Below are positions 36,128-45,081 of a DNA stretch of 64,000 nt, piece after piece; position 1 is the first letter of the stretch, and each line of letters begins with the position of its first letter. Location: NCBI RefSeq assembly GCF_005503555.1, contig NZ_SCNG01000003.1:558001-622000 (forward strand). Direction: 5' to 3'. A model generated the notes under the pieces. It was not told the DNA's origin, made no database searches, and saw nothing but the letters and a program-made list of their open reading frames with translations. Source of the stretch: Rudaea sp. 3F27F6 (GTDB taxonomy: Bacteria; Pseudomonadota; Gammaproteobacteria; Xanthomonadales; Rhodanobacteraceae). The position numbers and the translations under genes were made by a program.

Positions 36128-36862
36128 ATGGCGGGCAGACTGTTCGGAAAAACCTGTTTGGTGACCGGTGCGGGGCAAGGCATCGGCCGCGCGATCGTCG
36201 AGCGCTTCTGCGCCGACGGCGCGAACGTGATCGCAAGCGACATCAGCGAGCGGCACTTCGCCGACCTTCCGCGCGCAGCGACCGCAGTCAAACTTGACGT
36301 GACCGACGCTGCGGCGGCGGACGCGATCGCCGCGCAGCATCCGCATATCGATGTGCTGGTCAACTGCGCGGGCTACGTCGCGGTCGGCGATATCTTCGAA
36401 TGCGACGAGCAGGACTTCGCGCGCAGCCTGCGCATCAATGTCGAGTCGGTCTACATCATGGCCAGGGCGGTGCTGCCCGGCATGCGCGAGCGGCGCAGCG
36501 GTTCGATCATCAATATTGCCTCGGTGGTGTCGACGACCGCGGCGGCACGGCGACGCTTCATCTACGCAGCGACCAAGGGCGCGGTCATCGCGATGACGCG
36601 CGCGATCGCGCTCGATTTCATCGGCGATGGCGTGCGCTGCAATTCGATCAGCCCCGGCACGGTCGATACGCCGTCGCTCGGCGAGCGCATCGCGGCCGCG
36701 GCCGATCCCACGCAGATGCGTATCGACATGATTGCGCGTCAGCCGATGGGGCGGCTCGGCAAGGCCGAGGAAATCGCGGCCGTGGCCGCGCTGCTCGCAT
36801 CCGACGAGAGCGCGTTCATGACCGGCTCGGACATCGTCATCGACGGCGGCTTCGCGTTGTGA
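36128..36862 (+). CDS. SDR-family 2-keto-3-deoxy-aldonate 4-dehydrogenase (probable)
   Basis: The 244-residue short-chain dehydrogenase has the NAD motif TGAGQGIG, NCAG and the active-site Tyr146/Lys150 (YAATK). It resembles 2-keto-3-deoxy-L-fuconate dehydrogenase and BDH2-like enzymes. Position supports this: it is followed 16 bases later by a FAH-family hydrolase that would cleave the 2,4-diketo product. It probably oxidises C4 of the 2-keto-3-deoxy acid made by the XylD-type dehydratase. Another hydroxyl substrate is possible. Confidence 0.8.
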   Translation: MAGRLFGKTCLVTGAGQGIGRAIVERFCADGANVIASDISERHFADLPRAATAVKLDVTDAAAADAIAAQHPHIDVLVNCAGYVAVGDIFECDEQDFARSLRINVESVYIMARAVLPGMRERRSGSIINIASVVSTTAAARRRFIYAATKGAVIAMTRAIALDFIGDGVRCNSISPGTVDTPSLGERIAAAADPTQMRIDMIARQPMGRLGKAEEIAAVAALLASDESAFMTGSDIVIDGGFAL

Positions 36863-36878
36863 AGCAAAGAGGACAGCA

Positions 36879-37724
36879 ATGAAATTGATGCGCTACGGAC
36901 CGGCCGGTAGCGAGCGCCCGGCGCTCATGGATACCTCGGGAGAAATCCGTGACGCCTCGTCGATCGTGGCGGATTTCGTCGCGGCCGATCTCGCGGCAAC
37001 GATCGCCGCGCTGCGCGCCGTGCGCACGGAAACATTGCCGCGTATTGCCGGCGGCGCACGCATCGGCGCGCCGCTGCGCGGCATCGGCAAGATCGTCTGC
37101 ATCGGCTTGAACTACGCCGATCACGCGCGCGAGACCGGGCAGACGCCGCCGCGCGAGCCGATCCTTTTCCTCAAGGCGACCTCGTCGATCGTCGGACCGA
37201 ACGACGATATCGTGCTGCCGCCCGACGCGCAGAAAGGCGACTGGGAAGTCGAGCTCGGCGTCGTCATCGGTAAAGAGGCGCGCTACGTGCCGCTCGATCG
37301 CGCGCTCGAACATGTCGCCGGCTATTGCGTCATCAACGATGTATCCGAGCGCAGCTATCAGATCGAGCGCGGCGGCCAGTGGGACAAAGGCAAAGGTTGC
37401 GACACGTTCTGCCCGATCGGCCCGTATCTGGTGACGACCGATGAAATCGCCGATTTTCGCACGCTGAATCTGCAGTGCCGGGTCAACGGCCGCGTCGTTC
37501 AGTCCGGCAATACGCGAGACATGATTTTTGACGTGCCGTTCCTCGTGCACTACGTCAGCCAGTTCATGAGCCTGCAGCCCGGCGACGTTATCAGCACGGG
37601 CACGCCGCACGGCGTCGGCATGGCGATGAAGCCGCCGCAGTGGCTGCAGGAAGGCGACGTCGTTGAACTGGAGATCGACGGAGTGGGCGCGCAGCGCCAG
37701 CGTGTCGTCCGTCATCACATTTGA
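36879..37724 (+). CDS. FAH-family 2,4-diketo-3-deoxy-aldonate hydrolase (probable)
   Basis: The 281-residue protein has a fumarylacetoacetate-hydrolase fold with the metal ligands Glu123 and Glu125 (WEVELG) and Asp154 (VINDVSE), plus the conserved IGLNYADHARE. Members of this length beside a matching SDR cleave 2,4-diketo-3-deoxy acids to pyruvate and a second acid: lactate from fucose, glycolate from pentoses. It is much shorter than Caulobacter XylX, so a Weimberg-type dehydratase role is less likely. The next gene begins after an overlapping GAGGAT ribosome site. Confidence 0.82.
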   Translation: MKLMRYGPAGSERPALMDTSGEIRDASSIVADFVAADLAATIAALRAVRTETLPRIAGGARIGAPLRGIGKIVCIGLNYADHARETGQTPPREPILFLKATSSIVGPNDDIVLPPDAQKGDWEVELGVVIGKEARYVPLDRALEHVAGYCVINDVSERSYQIERGGQWDKGKGCDTFCPIGPYLVTTDEIADFRTLNLQCRVNGRVVQSGNTRDMIFDVPFLVHYVSQFMSLQPGDVISTGTPHGVGMAMKPPQWLQEGDVVELEIDGVGAQRQRVVRHHI

Positions 37725-37732
37725 GGATACGC

Positions 37733-38500
37733 ATGAGCACGGACACTCGCTGGGCGGTCGTCACCGGAGGCACCTCGGGCATCGGTCGCGGCATCGCGCT
37801 CGCGCTCGCGCGCGACGGTTGGGACGTCGCCGTCAGCTATCTTGCCGACGACGGCAAGCCGGCCGAGCTTGCCGCGGAGATCGAGGCGCTCGGACGCCGC
37901 GCCTATGTCTCTGCGTGCGATGCCGGTGTTGCCGAACAGGTCGAGGCATTTTTCGACGGCGCGCAGCAGCGTCTGCACGGCGCGCCGCGTCTGCTCGTCA
38001 ACAACGCCGGCGTGCAGACTTGGAGCGCGCTGCTGCAGCTCGGCGAGGCCGATTGGGACCGCGTCATCCGCACCAATTTGAAAGGCTGCTTCCTCAACAC
38101 GCAGAAGGCGGCGCGCATGATGATCGCTGCGGGCGAGGGCGGTGCAATCGTCAATATCGGCTCGGGCTGCAACAAGATTCCGTTTCCGAGTCTCGTCGAC
38201 TACTCCGCGTCGAAGGCCGGCATCGACCAGTTCACGCGCAGCGCGGCGATGGAACTCGGGCCGCATGGGATCACGGTGAACTGCGTGGCGCCGGGCGCGA
38301 TCGAAGTCGAGCGCACACGATTGGAGTCGCCCGACTATCACGAGGTCTGGTCGCGCATCACCCCGCTGCGTCGCGTCGGCACTCCGGCCGACGTCGCCGC
38401 GGCGGTGCTGTTTCTGTGCAGTGACCGTGCGAGCTTTATCACGGGGCAGACGCTTGGCGTCGATGGTGGTGTGTTCACTCGACCGAATTGGCCGTACTGA
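37733..38500 (+). CDS. SDR-family sugar 1-dehydrogenase (probable)
   Basis: The 255-residue short-chain dehydrogenase has TGGTSGIGRG, NNAG and Tyr157/Lys161 (YSASK). The ATG at 37733 follows GAGGATACGC, whose first bases overlap the end of the FAH gene; an ATG 12 bases upstream lacks a site. As third gene of the operon it is the best candidate for the first step, oxidation of the aldose at C1 to the lactone opened by the SMP-30 protein. Assignment between the two SDRs rests on similarity and neighbourhood. Confidence 0.78.
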   Translation: MSTDTRWAVVTGGTSGIGRGIALALARDGWDVAVSYLADDGKPAELAAEIEALGRRAYVSACDAGVAEQVEAFFDGAQQRLHGAPRLLVNNAGVQTWSALLQLGEADWDRVIRTNLKGCFLNTQKAARMMIAAGEGGAIVNIGSGCNKIPFPSLVDYSASKAGIDQFTRSAAMELGPHGITVNCVAPGAIEVERTRLESPDYHEVWSRITPLRRVGTPADVAAAVLFLCSDRASFITGQTLGVDGGVFTRPNWPY

Positions 38501-38513
38501 TCCGGCACGCTGA

Positions 38514-38625
38514 AGTTCTAGCCGTTCGCACTGAGCGTAGCCGCGTAGCGGCGAAGTCGAAGTGCCGCTGCAATAGGCTTCGACTCCGCATCTTCGGCTC
38601 TACGCTGAGCCCGAAACGGATGCCT
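38514..38625. repeat. Dispersed inverted repeat between convergent operons
   Basis: TTCGCACTGAGCGTAG near 38525 and CTACGCTGAGCCCGAA near 38602 form arms of a large imperfect stem. In between, GAAGTCGAAGTGC and CTTCGACTCCGC pair as well. This is a REP-like element lying between the stops of the SDR and AraC operons, where it may also end transcription on both sides. Confidence 0.55.
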
Positions 38626-38652
38626 GCTAATACGCACGCAGCTCGATCGGCT

Positions 38653-39588
38653 CTAGTGAGCTTCCACGACCCGGCGTGACGAGACGTTTTCGCCTGAGAA
38701 CAGAATCGCGTTCTGTTTCAGGCGCAGATGGCGCTCGCGGTACTGGCTCGGGTTCATCCCCTTGAGCGAGAGGAACTGCCGGTTGAAGTTCGCGATGTTG
38801 TTGTAGCCGCAGTTCATCGCGATATTGGTGATGCACTCGTTGCTTTCGGTCATCGTGCGGCAGACTTCGTTGATGCGCAGGATGTTGACGAAGCCGACGA
38901 AGGTCTGGCCCGTGGCGCGGCGGAAGAAACGGCTGAACGCAGGCGGGGTCAGGCCGACGAGCTTGGCGACCTCGGCCTGGTTGATCTCGCTGGCGAGGTT
39001 GCGGCGCACGTGCTTGTGGATCAGCTCGATGCGCTGGCGGTTCACTTCGGTGATGTCGTTGGTGATGTGATAGTCGGGGCTGGCGAGGTAGCGCAGATCA
39101 TTCTCGGCTTCGGCGAGCGAGCGCAGGATGTCGAGCAGGCCGATCAGCCGCGCGATGCCTTTCTTCTCGAACAGCGCGCGCATCTGCGTCTGCACGCGCG
39201 CCGCGGTTTCGCCTTCGATCTGCAGGCCGCACTTCGACGCGCGGAACAGGCGCTTGATCGGCTCGAATTCCGGCAGGTCGAGAAAGTCGTGGCCGAAGGT
39301 CTCCGGGCGGAACTGCACGACGACGGCTTCGGGCTTGCCCTCGTCGCCGTCGGATTCGTTGTGCCAGCAGTGCGGCAGATTCGGCCCGGCGAGAACGAGA
39401 TCGCCGGCGCGGTAGGGCTCGATGTTGTCGCCGACGAAGCGCGTGCCGTGGCTGCGCAGGATCCAGGTCAGTTCGAACTCGGGGTGATAGTGCCAGGTGT
39501 GGTCCTCGGCGAAGCTCGCACAGGTGAACCACATGCTGCGGAACGAACTCGCGGCGTCGACTTGCACGGTTTCGAATCTCGGTTCCAT
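38653..39588 (-). CDS. AraC-family regulator of the sugar-acid pathway
   Basis: The 311-residue protein has a cupin-type ligand domain (HTWHYHPEFELTWI, GDLVLAGPNLPHCWHNE). A C-terminal double helix-turn-helix follows (INQAEVAKLVGLTPPAFSRFFRR and ITNIAMNCGYNNIANFNRQF). The start ATG follows GGGAGG; the frame open upstream is a shadow of the lactonase gene. It is last in the leftward dehydratase - lactonase - regulator operon and converges on the SDR operon, so it likely senses a sugar or sugar acid and controls the island. Confidence 0.9.
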   Translation of the reverse strand: MEPRFETVQVDAASSFRSMWFTCASFAEDHTWHYHPEFELTWILRSHGTRFVGDNIEPYRAGDLVLAGPNLPHCWHNESDGDEGKPEAVVVQFRPETFGHDFLDLPEFEPIKRLFRASKCGLQIEGETAARVQTQMRALFEKKGIARLIGLLDILRSLAEAENDLRYLASPDYHITNDITEVNRQRIELIHKHVRRNLASEINQAEVAKLVGLTPPAFSRFFRRATGQTFVGFVNILRINEVCRTMTESNECITNIAMNCGYNNIANFNRQFLSLKGMNPSQYRERHLRLKQNAILFSGENVSSRRVVEAH

Positions 39589-39655
39589 TGTTGCCCTCCC
39601 GGTTTCGCCAGCTCGCCGTTGCCGGTCGGCTGTGCGTATTGTGATTGACTGTCCG

Positions 39656-40594
39656 CTACACGGACCGAAAAAAGCAAGTGCCGCTCGGCGGCCCGGCGCG
39701 CGGCTCGCCTTGATATGCGGCCGGCGCCACGCCGCGGTAGCCGACCTCGGCCTCGAACAGCCCGCCCGCGAGCGGCTCCGCGCGCAAGGCCGCGGTGTCG
39801 AGGTCTTTGCGCGCCGTGCTGATGAACAAACGGTCGAGATCTTCGCCGCCGAATGCGCACTTGGTGACGTTGGATACCGGCAGGCGCACGATATCGGTGA
39901 CGCGCCCCTCGGCATCGAAGCGCGTCACGCGGCTGCCGCCCCAATGCGCGCACCAGACGCCGCCGTCGGCATCGATCGCCAGTCCGTCGGGAAAGCCTTC
40001 GTTCTGCGCAATCTGCACGAACGGCCGCAACGGCTGCACGGGCATACCGTTCTCGACCTCTGCCTGCAGAATGCGCCGGCCGAGCGTGTCGACGAAGTAG
40101 CCGCGGTCGCCGGCCGGTGAGAATGCCGGGCCGTTGCTGATGGCGAACGCGGTGGTAATGCGCGTGCAGCTCGCATCGGCAGCGAGCCGGTAGAAATCGC
40201 CGAGCGGACGCCGTTCTTCGAGATCCATCGTGCCGAACCAGAAACCGCCGTCGGCATCGCAGGCGCCGTCGTTGATGCGCAGGGTCCTCGCGTCGATGTC
40301 GAGGCGAAGGATTTCGGCAAGTGCGCCGGAGCGCGTATCGAGCGAATAGATTCCGTGCCAGCCTGTGCCGAGCAGACGGCCATCGCGCATCGGCGCGAGC
40401 GAGGTCAACGCGAGCGGCAGTGTGCCGACTTCGGTTCTACCGTCGGCAAGACAGTGACGGAATACCTTGGCGCCGAGAATATCGACCCAGTAGACCGAAT
40501 TTTCCGCAGCGAACCAGAGCGGTCCTTCGCCGAGCATGGCGCCGACCGGCGCGACGCAGCGAACCTCGGCACTCGTCTTGGGCAGCGCGGCCAT
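39656..40594 (-). CDS. SMP-30/gluconolactonase-family sugar lactonase
   Basis: The 312-residue six-bladed propeller has the metal-binding signatures LGEGPLW, RINDGACDADGGFWFGTM, AISNGPAFSP and GFPDGLAIDADGGVWCAHW. These enzymes open aldonolactones to aldonates, the second step of non-phosphorylating sugar pathways. There is no signal peptide, so it acts in the cytosol. Its start overlaps the stop of the dehydratase gene by one base. Confidence 0.92.
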   Translation of the reverse strand: MAALPKTSAEVRCVAPVGAMLGEGPLWFAAENSVYWVDILGAKVFRHCLADGRTEVGTLPLALTSLAPMRDGRLLGTGWHGIYSLDTRSGALAEILRLDIDARTLRINDGACDADGGFWFGTMDLEERRPLGDFYRLAADASCTRITTAFAISNGPAFSPAGDRGYFVDTLGRRILQAEVENGMPVQPLRPFVQIAQNEGFPDGLAIDADGGVWCAHWGGSRVTRFDAEGRVTDIVRLPVSNVTKCAFGGEDLDRLFISTARKDLDTAALRAEPLAGGLFEAEVGYRGVAPAAYQGEPRAGPPSGTCFFRSV

Positions 40595-42375
40595 CAGTGC
40601 GAATTCCGCGGCGTGCCGAAGCGTTCGATGACGCGCGTGTATTCGCCGCGCGTGCGCAGCGTCGCGCCCTCGTCGAGTGCGGAAACGCGCTCGCGGTAGA
40701 TTTCCTGCCACGGCGTCTGATCGGTCAGCACGGGCAGCGTAAGCGCGGCGCGGCGACGTTCCATTTCGGCATCGTCGATGAGTGCGTTGACGCTGCCGCG
40801 GCGCAGATCGATCTCGATCAGATCGCCGTCGCGCAGCAAAGCGAGGCCGCCGCCGGCCGCGGCCTCGGGCGACGCGTGCAGGATCGACGGGCTCGCCGAG
40901 GTGCCGCTCTGGCGGCCGTCGCCCATGCACGGCAGCACGGCGACGCCCTTGCGGATCAGCTCGCGCGGCGGCGCCATATTGATCACTTCGGCCGAGCCCG
41001 GATAGGCGATCGGGCCGCAGTTGCGCATGACCAGGATGCACAGCTCGTCGATCGCGAGCGCGGGATCGTCGATGCGCGCGTGATAGTCCTCGGGTCCTTC
41101 GAAGACGACGGCGCGTACGCGGAACACGTCGGGCCGCGCCGGATCGGACAGATACTTCGCGCGGAAGGCCGCACCGATCACCGAGGTCTTGATCAGTGCC
41201 GAGCGAAACAGGTTGCCGCTGAGCACCTGGAAGCCCGCACGCTCGCGCAGCGGTGCCTGCAGCGCGCGGATGACGCGCGCATTGCCTGCACGGCACCCGC
41301 GATATTCTTCATCGACGCTGCGTCCCGACACCGAGCGTGCATCGCCGTCGACGAGGCCGCCGCGCAGCAGTTCGCCGATCACCGCGGGCACGCCGCCGGC
41401 GCGGTGAAAATCTTCGCCGAGGAATTCCCCGGCGGGCTGGCAATCGACGAGCAGCGGAACCTCGAAGCCGAAGCGCTGCCAGTCGTCGAGCGAGAGTTCG
41501 ACGCCGGCACATTGCGCGATCGCCTGCAGATGGATCGGCGCGTTGGTCGATCCGCCGATCGCCGAGCAGACCTTGATCGCGTTGAGGAATGCGTTGCGCG
41601 TGAGGATCGCCGACGGGCGCAGGTCTTCGCGCACCATCTCGACGATGCGCAGGCCGGTGCGGTAGGCCATCTGCGTGCGCTCGCGATACGCCGCGGGAAT
41701 CGCCGCGCAACCGGGCAGCGACATGCCGAGCGCTTCGGCGAGGCAGTTCATGGTCAGCGCCGTGCCCATCGTGTTGCAGTGGCCGATGCTCGGCGCCGAG
41801 GCGGCGACTTCGCGCATGAACTGTTCGAGGTCGATCTGTCCTGCGCTGAGGCGGTCGCGCGCTTCCCAGACGATGGTGCCGGAACCGACGCGGCGTTCGC
41901 CCTGCCAGCCGTTGAGCATCGGGCCGCCGCTCAATACGATGGCTGGCAAATCTAACGTCGCCACAGCCATCAGCTGCGCCGGCATGGTTTTATCGCAGCC
42001 GGTGGTGAGCACCACGCCGTCGAGCGGGTAGCCGTGCAGGATTTCGGTCAGGCCGAGCGCGCACAGATTGCGGTCGAGCGCGGCGGTCGGGCGCCGGCCG
42101 GTTTCCTGGATCGGATGCACGGGAAATTCGAGGGCGATGCCGCCGGCCGCGCGGATGCCTTCGCGCACGCGTTTGGCGAGATCGAGATGATGGCGGTTGC
42201 ACGGTGCAAGATCGCTGCCCGACTGGGCGATGCCGATGACCGGGCGGCCGGACTGCAGCTCTTCGCGGGTCAGGCCGAAGTTCATGTAGCGCTCGAGATA
42301 GAGCGCGGTGTCGACGGGCTGGCTCGGATCGTTGAACCAGTCCGCGCTGCGCAGTTTTTTCTTCTTCTCGGTCAT
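40594..42375 (-). CDS. IlvD/EDD-family sugar-acid dehydratase, XylD type
   Basis: The 593-residue enzyme dehydrates aldonates to 2-keto-3-deoxy acids. Three Fe-S cysteines are present: Cys59 (APCNRHH), Cys127 (TTGCDKT) and Cys200 (GHCNTMGTA). The N-terminus reads RSADWFNDPSQPVDTALYLE, then ERYMNFGLT, closely like Caulobacter D-xylonate dehydratase. Its cysteines lie at nearly identical positions as I recall them. The family accepts D-xylonate, L-arabinonate and related acids; the substrate here is open. It leads the leftward operon with the lactonase and the AraC gene. Confidence 0.92.
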   Translation of the reverse strand: MTEKKKKLRSADWFNDPSQPVDTALYLERYMNFGLTREELQSGRPVIGIAQSGSDLAPCNRHHLDLAKRVREGIRAAGGIALEFPVHPIQETGRRPTAALDRNLCALGLTEILHGYPLDGVVLTTGCDKTMPAQLMAVATLDLPAIVLSGGPMLNGWQGERRVGSGTIVWEARDRLSAGQIDLEQFMREVAASAPSIGHCNTMGTALTMNCLAEALGMSLPGCAAIPAAYRERTQMAYRTGLRIVEMVREDLRPSAILTRNAFLNAIKVCSAIGGSTNAPIHLQAIAQCAGVELSLDDWQRFGFEVPLLVDCQPAGEFLGEDFHRAGGVPAVIGELLRGGLVDGDARSVSGRSVDEEYRGCRAGNARVIRALQAPLRERAGFQVLSGNLFRSALIKTSVIGAAFRAKYLSDPARPDVFRVRAVVFEGPEDYHARIDDPALAIDELCILVMRNCGPIAYPGSAEVINMAPPRELIRKGVAVLPCMGDGRQSGTSASPSILHASPEAAAGGGLALLRDGDLIEIDLRRGSVNALIDDAEMERRRAALTLPVLTDQTPWQEIYRERVSALDEGATLRTRGEYTRVIERFGTPRNSH

Positions 42376-42670
42376 GGGCGAATGCGTCGGGCTCGGCGTC
42401 TATCGTGTGCCGTCGCGCGCGCACGAACCACGCAAGATTTGCCTGGCGAACGGTACAAATCTGCCGGCATCGCGCTTGCTGCGTCGCGGCATCGCGCCGA
42501 CGCCGGCCATGCCGGCCGGTGCGAGCGATTAAGCGCGTATCCGATCGGGGCAAATTGACGCGTAGACGCTCTTCGCGCCCGCATGCGCTAATCGCTGCGC
42601 CGTCGCTCGTCAGCGATCGACGCGGGAGCCGTCGAAGTCGCGGCCAATTAGAAAGACGAAGGGGATGAAG
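42376..42670. other. 295-base divergent region between the two sugar operons
   Basis: The gap holds the promoters of the leftward dehydratase operon and the rightward ten-gene operon. It contains a clear inverted repeat (42435-42462), a GC-rich GCCGGC palindromic patch near 42500 and the GAAGGGG ribosome site of the receptor gene. No gene is seen. Confidence 0.5.
42435..42462. promoter_or_regulatory. Inverted repeat, probable operator
   Basis: The perfect seven-base arms AGATTTG and CAAATCT are separated by 14 bases, so arm centres are two helical turns (21 bases) apart, the usual geometry for a dimeric regulator. It lies 60 bases upstream of the dehydratase start and about 210 bases upstream of the receptor start. 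Confidence 0.4.
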
Positions 42671-45055
42671 ATGCGGGACCCAGGTAAGAGCAAACCTTGC
42701 AGATTGGCGGTGGCCGTGCGCCGCGCCCTGCTCGCGACGCTGGTGTTGTCGGCCCCGGCGTGGGCGGAACCCGACAAGAACAATGGCACGAACGACGCGG
42801 CCGCCGATGCGCAAACCTCGGCATCGAACGCACAGGCCGACAATGCCAAGACGCACGCGACGGAGGGCAACAAGCCGTCAATGATGGGCGAGGTCAAGGT
42901 CATCGGCTACCAGACGCGTTCGGCGACGAGTGCGACCGGCGTCGTCACCGACATCATCAACACGCCGCTGTCGATCTCGGCGATCACCGGCGAGTTTCTC
43001 AAGGACACCGGCTCGTCGCAGATCATGGACGCGATCGGCGCGCTCAGCGGCGTGACCGGACAGAACAACAGCGGCGAGGTCGGAACGAATTTCAGCGTGC
43101 GCGGCTATGCGGTCACGCCGCAGATCGACGGCTTCGATTCGCTGACCGCGGCGTCAGGCCTCGGTTCGTCGGCGGGCGTTGACCGCATCGAAGTGCTCAA
43201 GGGGCCGTCGGCGGTGTTCAACGGCAACGTGCCGCCGGGCGGATCGATCAACATCGTCTACAAGAAACCTTCGTTGACGCCGAAGACTTATTTCGAAGTC
43301 GGCATGGGCAGTTGGTCGTACCGCACCGGCGAGTTCTTCTCGACCGGCCCGTTGCTGACCGACCAGCTCGCCTATCTCGTCGATCTCTACAGCAAAGACG
43401 CCAACGGCTGGGTCGATTGGACCAGCCAGAAAGAGCGCACCGTAATCCTCGGCCTGACCTATCGGCCGACCGACGCGCTGAGCATCAACGTCAACTATCG
43501 CGATATCGACACCAAGGCGCGGCTGTCGACCTTGCCGGTGAGCCATCCAGGCTACATCGGCTCGGGCGCGCCGCAGAACACCGTGCTCGACGACTGGGTC
43601 GCGCAGAACTTCGGCCCGAACGAACCGCCGCAAACGATCACCGTGCCGCAGTACCTGCCGGGCGGCGAACGCTACAACGTGCTCGGTCCGCAGAACTACA
43701 ACAAGGAGCGTTCCAAGTTCTGGAGCAGCGAAATCTCGTACACGGTCAACGACCATATCGAGATTCGCGACAACTTCGCCCACCTCGACTACACCTGGGG
43801 CCTGCTCGCCCTGCTGCAGAGCGGCGCCAAGGTGCTCGGCCCCGACGGCAAGGTCAACACCAACGGTTTTGTCTCGGGCTTTCTCGGCGGCAGCCAGGGT
43901 GGCAGCGGCTGGGAGAACAAGCTCGAAGCGGCGATGTATTTCGACACCGGCGCGATCAGCCATTCACTGCTGGTCGGCGTACAGGCCTCGTATTCGGTCA
44001 CCGACTACTTTCGCATCTGGGTCGATCCGCTCGCGCCGGTCAACGGCGCCGGTCAGCCGTGGGATTTCTTCCGCGACGGCCCGCTGTTGCTGCAGAACGA
44101 GTTCGACGCCTGGCGCAAGATTTTCCCGGTGCCGAACTACGCCAACACGACGAACACCGGCCACACCAATACCCACGCTTATTACATCGCCGAGCAGATG
44201 TCGATGTTCAACGACCGTCTGCATGCGCTGCTCGGCGTGCGCTACACGAAGACGGTCAACGAACTGCTGACCGGCCAGGAATTCGCGTCGAGCGATACGA
44301 CGCCGCAGATCGGCCTGCTGTTCAAGCCGTTCGCGGAGGACTCGTTCTTCAGCCAGACCTCGCTGTTCGCGAACTACTCGCGCTCGTTCACGCCGTCGGG
44401 CATCCTCCAGCCGGGTACGGATCAACTGGTGCCGCCGCGCAAGGGCGAAGGCACCGAGTTCGGCGTGAAGACCTCGTGGCTCGACGGGCAATTGACCAGC
44501 ACGATTTCGTTCTTCCGCGACGACCTGTCCAATATCGCGACGCCCGACTATTCGCACCAGGGCCAGGGCAACACGCTCGTGACCTACAACGTCGGCGGCG
44601 TCGGCCGCGCGCAGGGCATGGAGGCGGAAGTCACCTGGGCGCCGAGCAAGAACCTGCAGCTCTCCGCCAATTTCACCAACCTGCCGGTGGCGAAGTACAC
44701 CGACTATCCCGGCGTGCCGCAGGAAATGGGCCGGCGCTTTCCGGCGACGCCGCGGCAGCAGGCCAACCTGACGGGCAAATACACGTTCGACGAGGGCGCG
44801 CTCGCTGGCCTCTATGTCGGCGGCTGGGTGCACCTGCAAAGTTCGACGACCGGCGTGCTCGCCGGCGACTGGCACTACGACGTGCGCATTCCCGGACTCG
44901 CGCAGGTGTCGGCGTTCGCCGGTTACCAATGGAACCGCTTCGATTTCCGCTTCAACATCGACAACCTCACCGACCGCAACGGCTATGTGATGAACAACGC
45001 GTTCCGTCCGCAGTCGCCGCGATCGTTTTACTTGACGGCGAAATACACGCTGTGA
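42671..45055 (+). CDS. TonB-dependent outer-membrane receptor
   Basis: The 794-residue product has a signal peptide (RRALLATLVLSAPAWA), a low-complexity Ala/Asn/Asp segment, a plug domain (VIGYQTRSATSATG, GVDRIEVLKGPSAVFNGNVPPGGSINI) and a 22-strand-type barrel ending in FYLTAKYTL, a proper C-terminal aromatic strand. It is most like siderophore-type receptors (FhuE/FpvA group). As first gene of an operon for glycoside breakdown it probably imports a glycoside. The ATG at 42671 has GGGG seven bases before it; the ATG at 42665 touches that site. Confidence 0.92.
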   Translation: MRDPGKSKPCRLAVAVRRALLATLVLSAPAWAEPDKNNGTNDAAADAQTSASNAQADNAKTHATEGNKPSMMGEVKVIGYQTRSATSATGVVTDIINTPLSISAITGEFLKDTGSSQIMDAIGALSGVTGQNNSGEVGTNFSVRGYAVTPQIDGFDSLTAASGLGSSAGVDRIEVLKGPSAVFNGNVPPGGSINIVYKKPSLTPKTYFEVGMGSWSYRTGEFFSTGPLLTDQLAYLVDLYSKDANGWVDWTSQKERTVILGLTYRPTDALSINVNYRDIDTKARLSTLPVSHPGYIGSGAPQNTVLDDWVAQNFGPNEPPQTITVPQYLPGGERYNVLGPQNYNKERSKFWSSEISYTVNDHIEIRDNFAHLDYTWGLLALLQSGAKVLGPDGKVNTNGFVSGFLGGSQGGSGWENKLEAAMYFDTGAISHSLLVGVQASYSVTDYFRIWVDPLAPVNGAGQPWDFFRDGPLLLQNEFDAWRKIFPVPNYANTTNTGHTNTHAYYIAEQMSMFNDRLHALLGVRYTKTVNELLTGQEFASSDTTPQIGLLFKPFAEDSFFSQTSLFANYSRSFTPSGILQPGTDQLVPPRKGEGTEFGVKTSWLDGQLTSTISFFRDDLSNIATPDYSHQGQGNTLVTYNVGGVGRAQGMEAEVTWAPSKNLQLSANFTNLPVAKYTDYPGVPQEMGRRFPATPRQQANLTGKYTFDEGALAGLYVGGWVHLQSSTTGVLAGDWHYDVRIPGLAQVSAFAGYQWNRFDFRFNIDNLTDRNGYVMNNAFRPQSPRSFYLTAKYTL

Positions 45056-45081
45056 GACGGTCGGGGGCGTCGAAGCGAACC

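Noticed and set aside
36128-38500. Weimberg (alpha-ketoglutarate-forming) xylose pathway
   Set aside because: The FAH protein is 281 residues, unlike XylX of about 390, and no 2-ketoglutarate semialdehyde dehydrogenase is present; an SDR plus short FAH fits diketo-acid cleavage better.
43312-45081. Very long N-terminal extension of the serine hydrolase
   Set aside because: It overlaps the TonB receptor gene in another frame and lacks receptor-like or hydrolase-like sequence; the signal-peptide ATG at 45082 is the better start.
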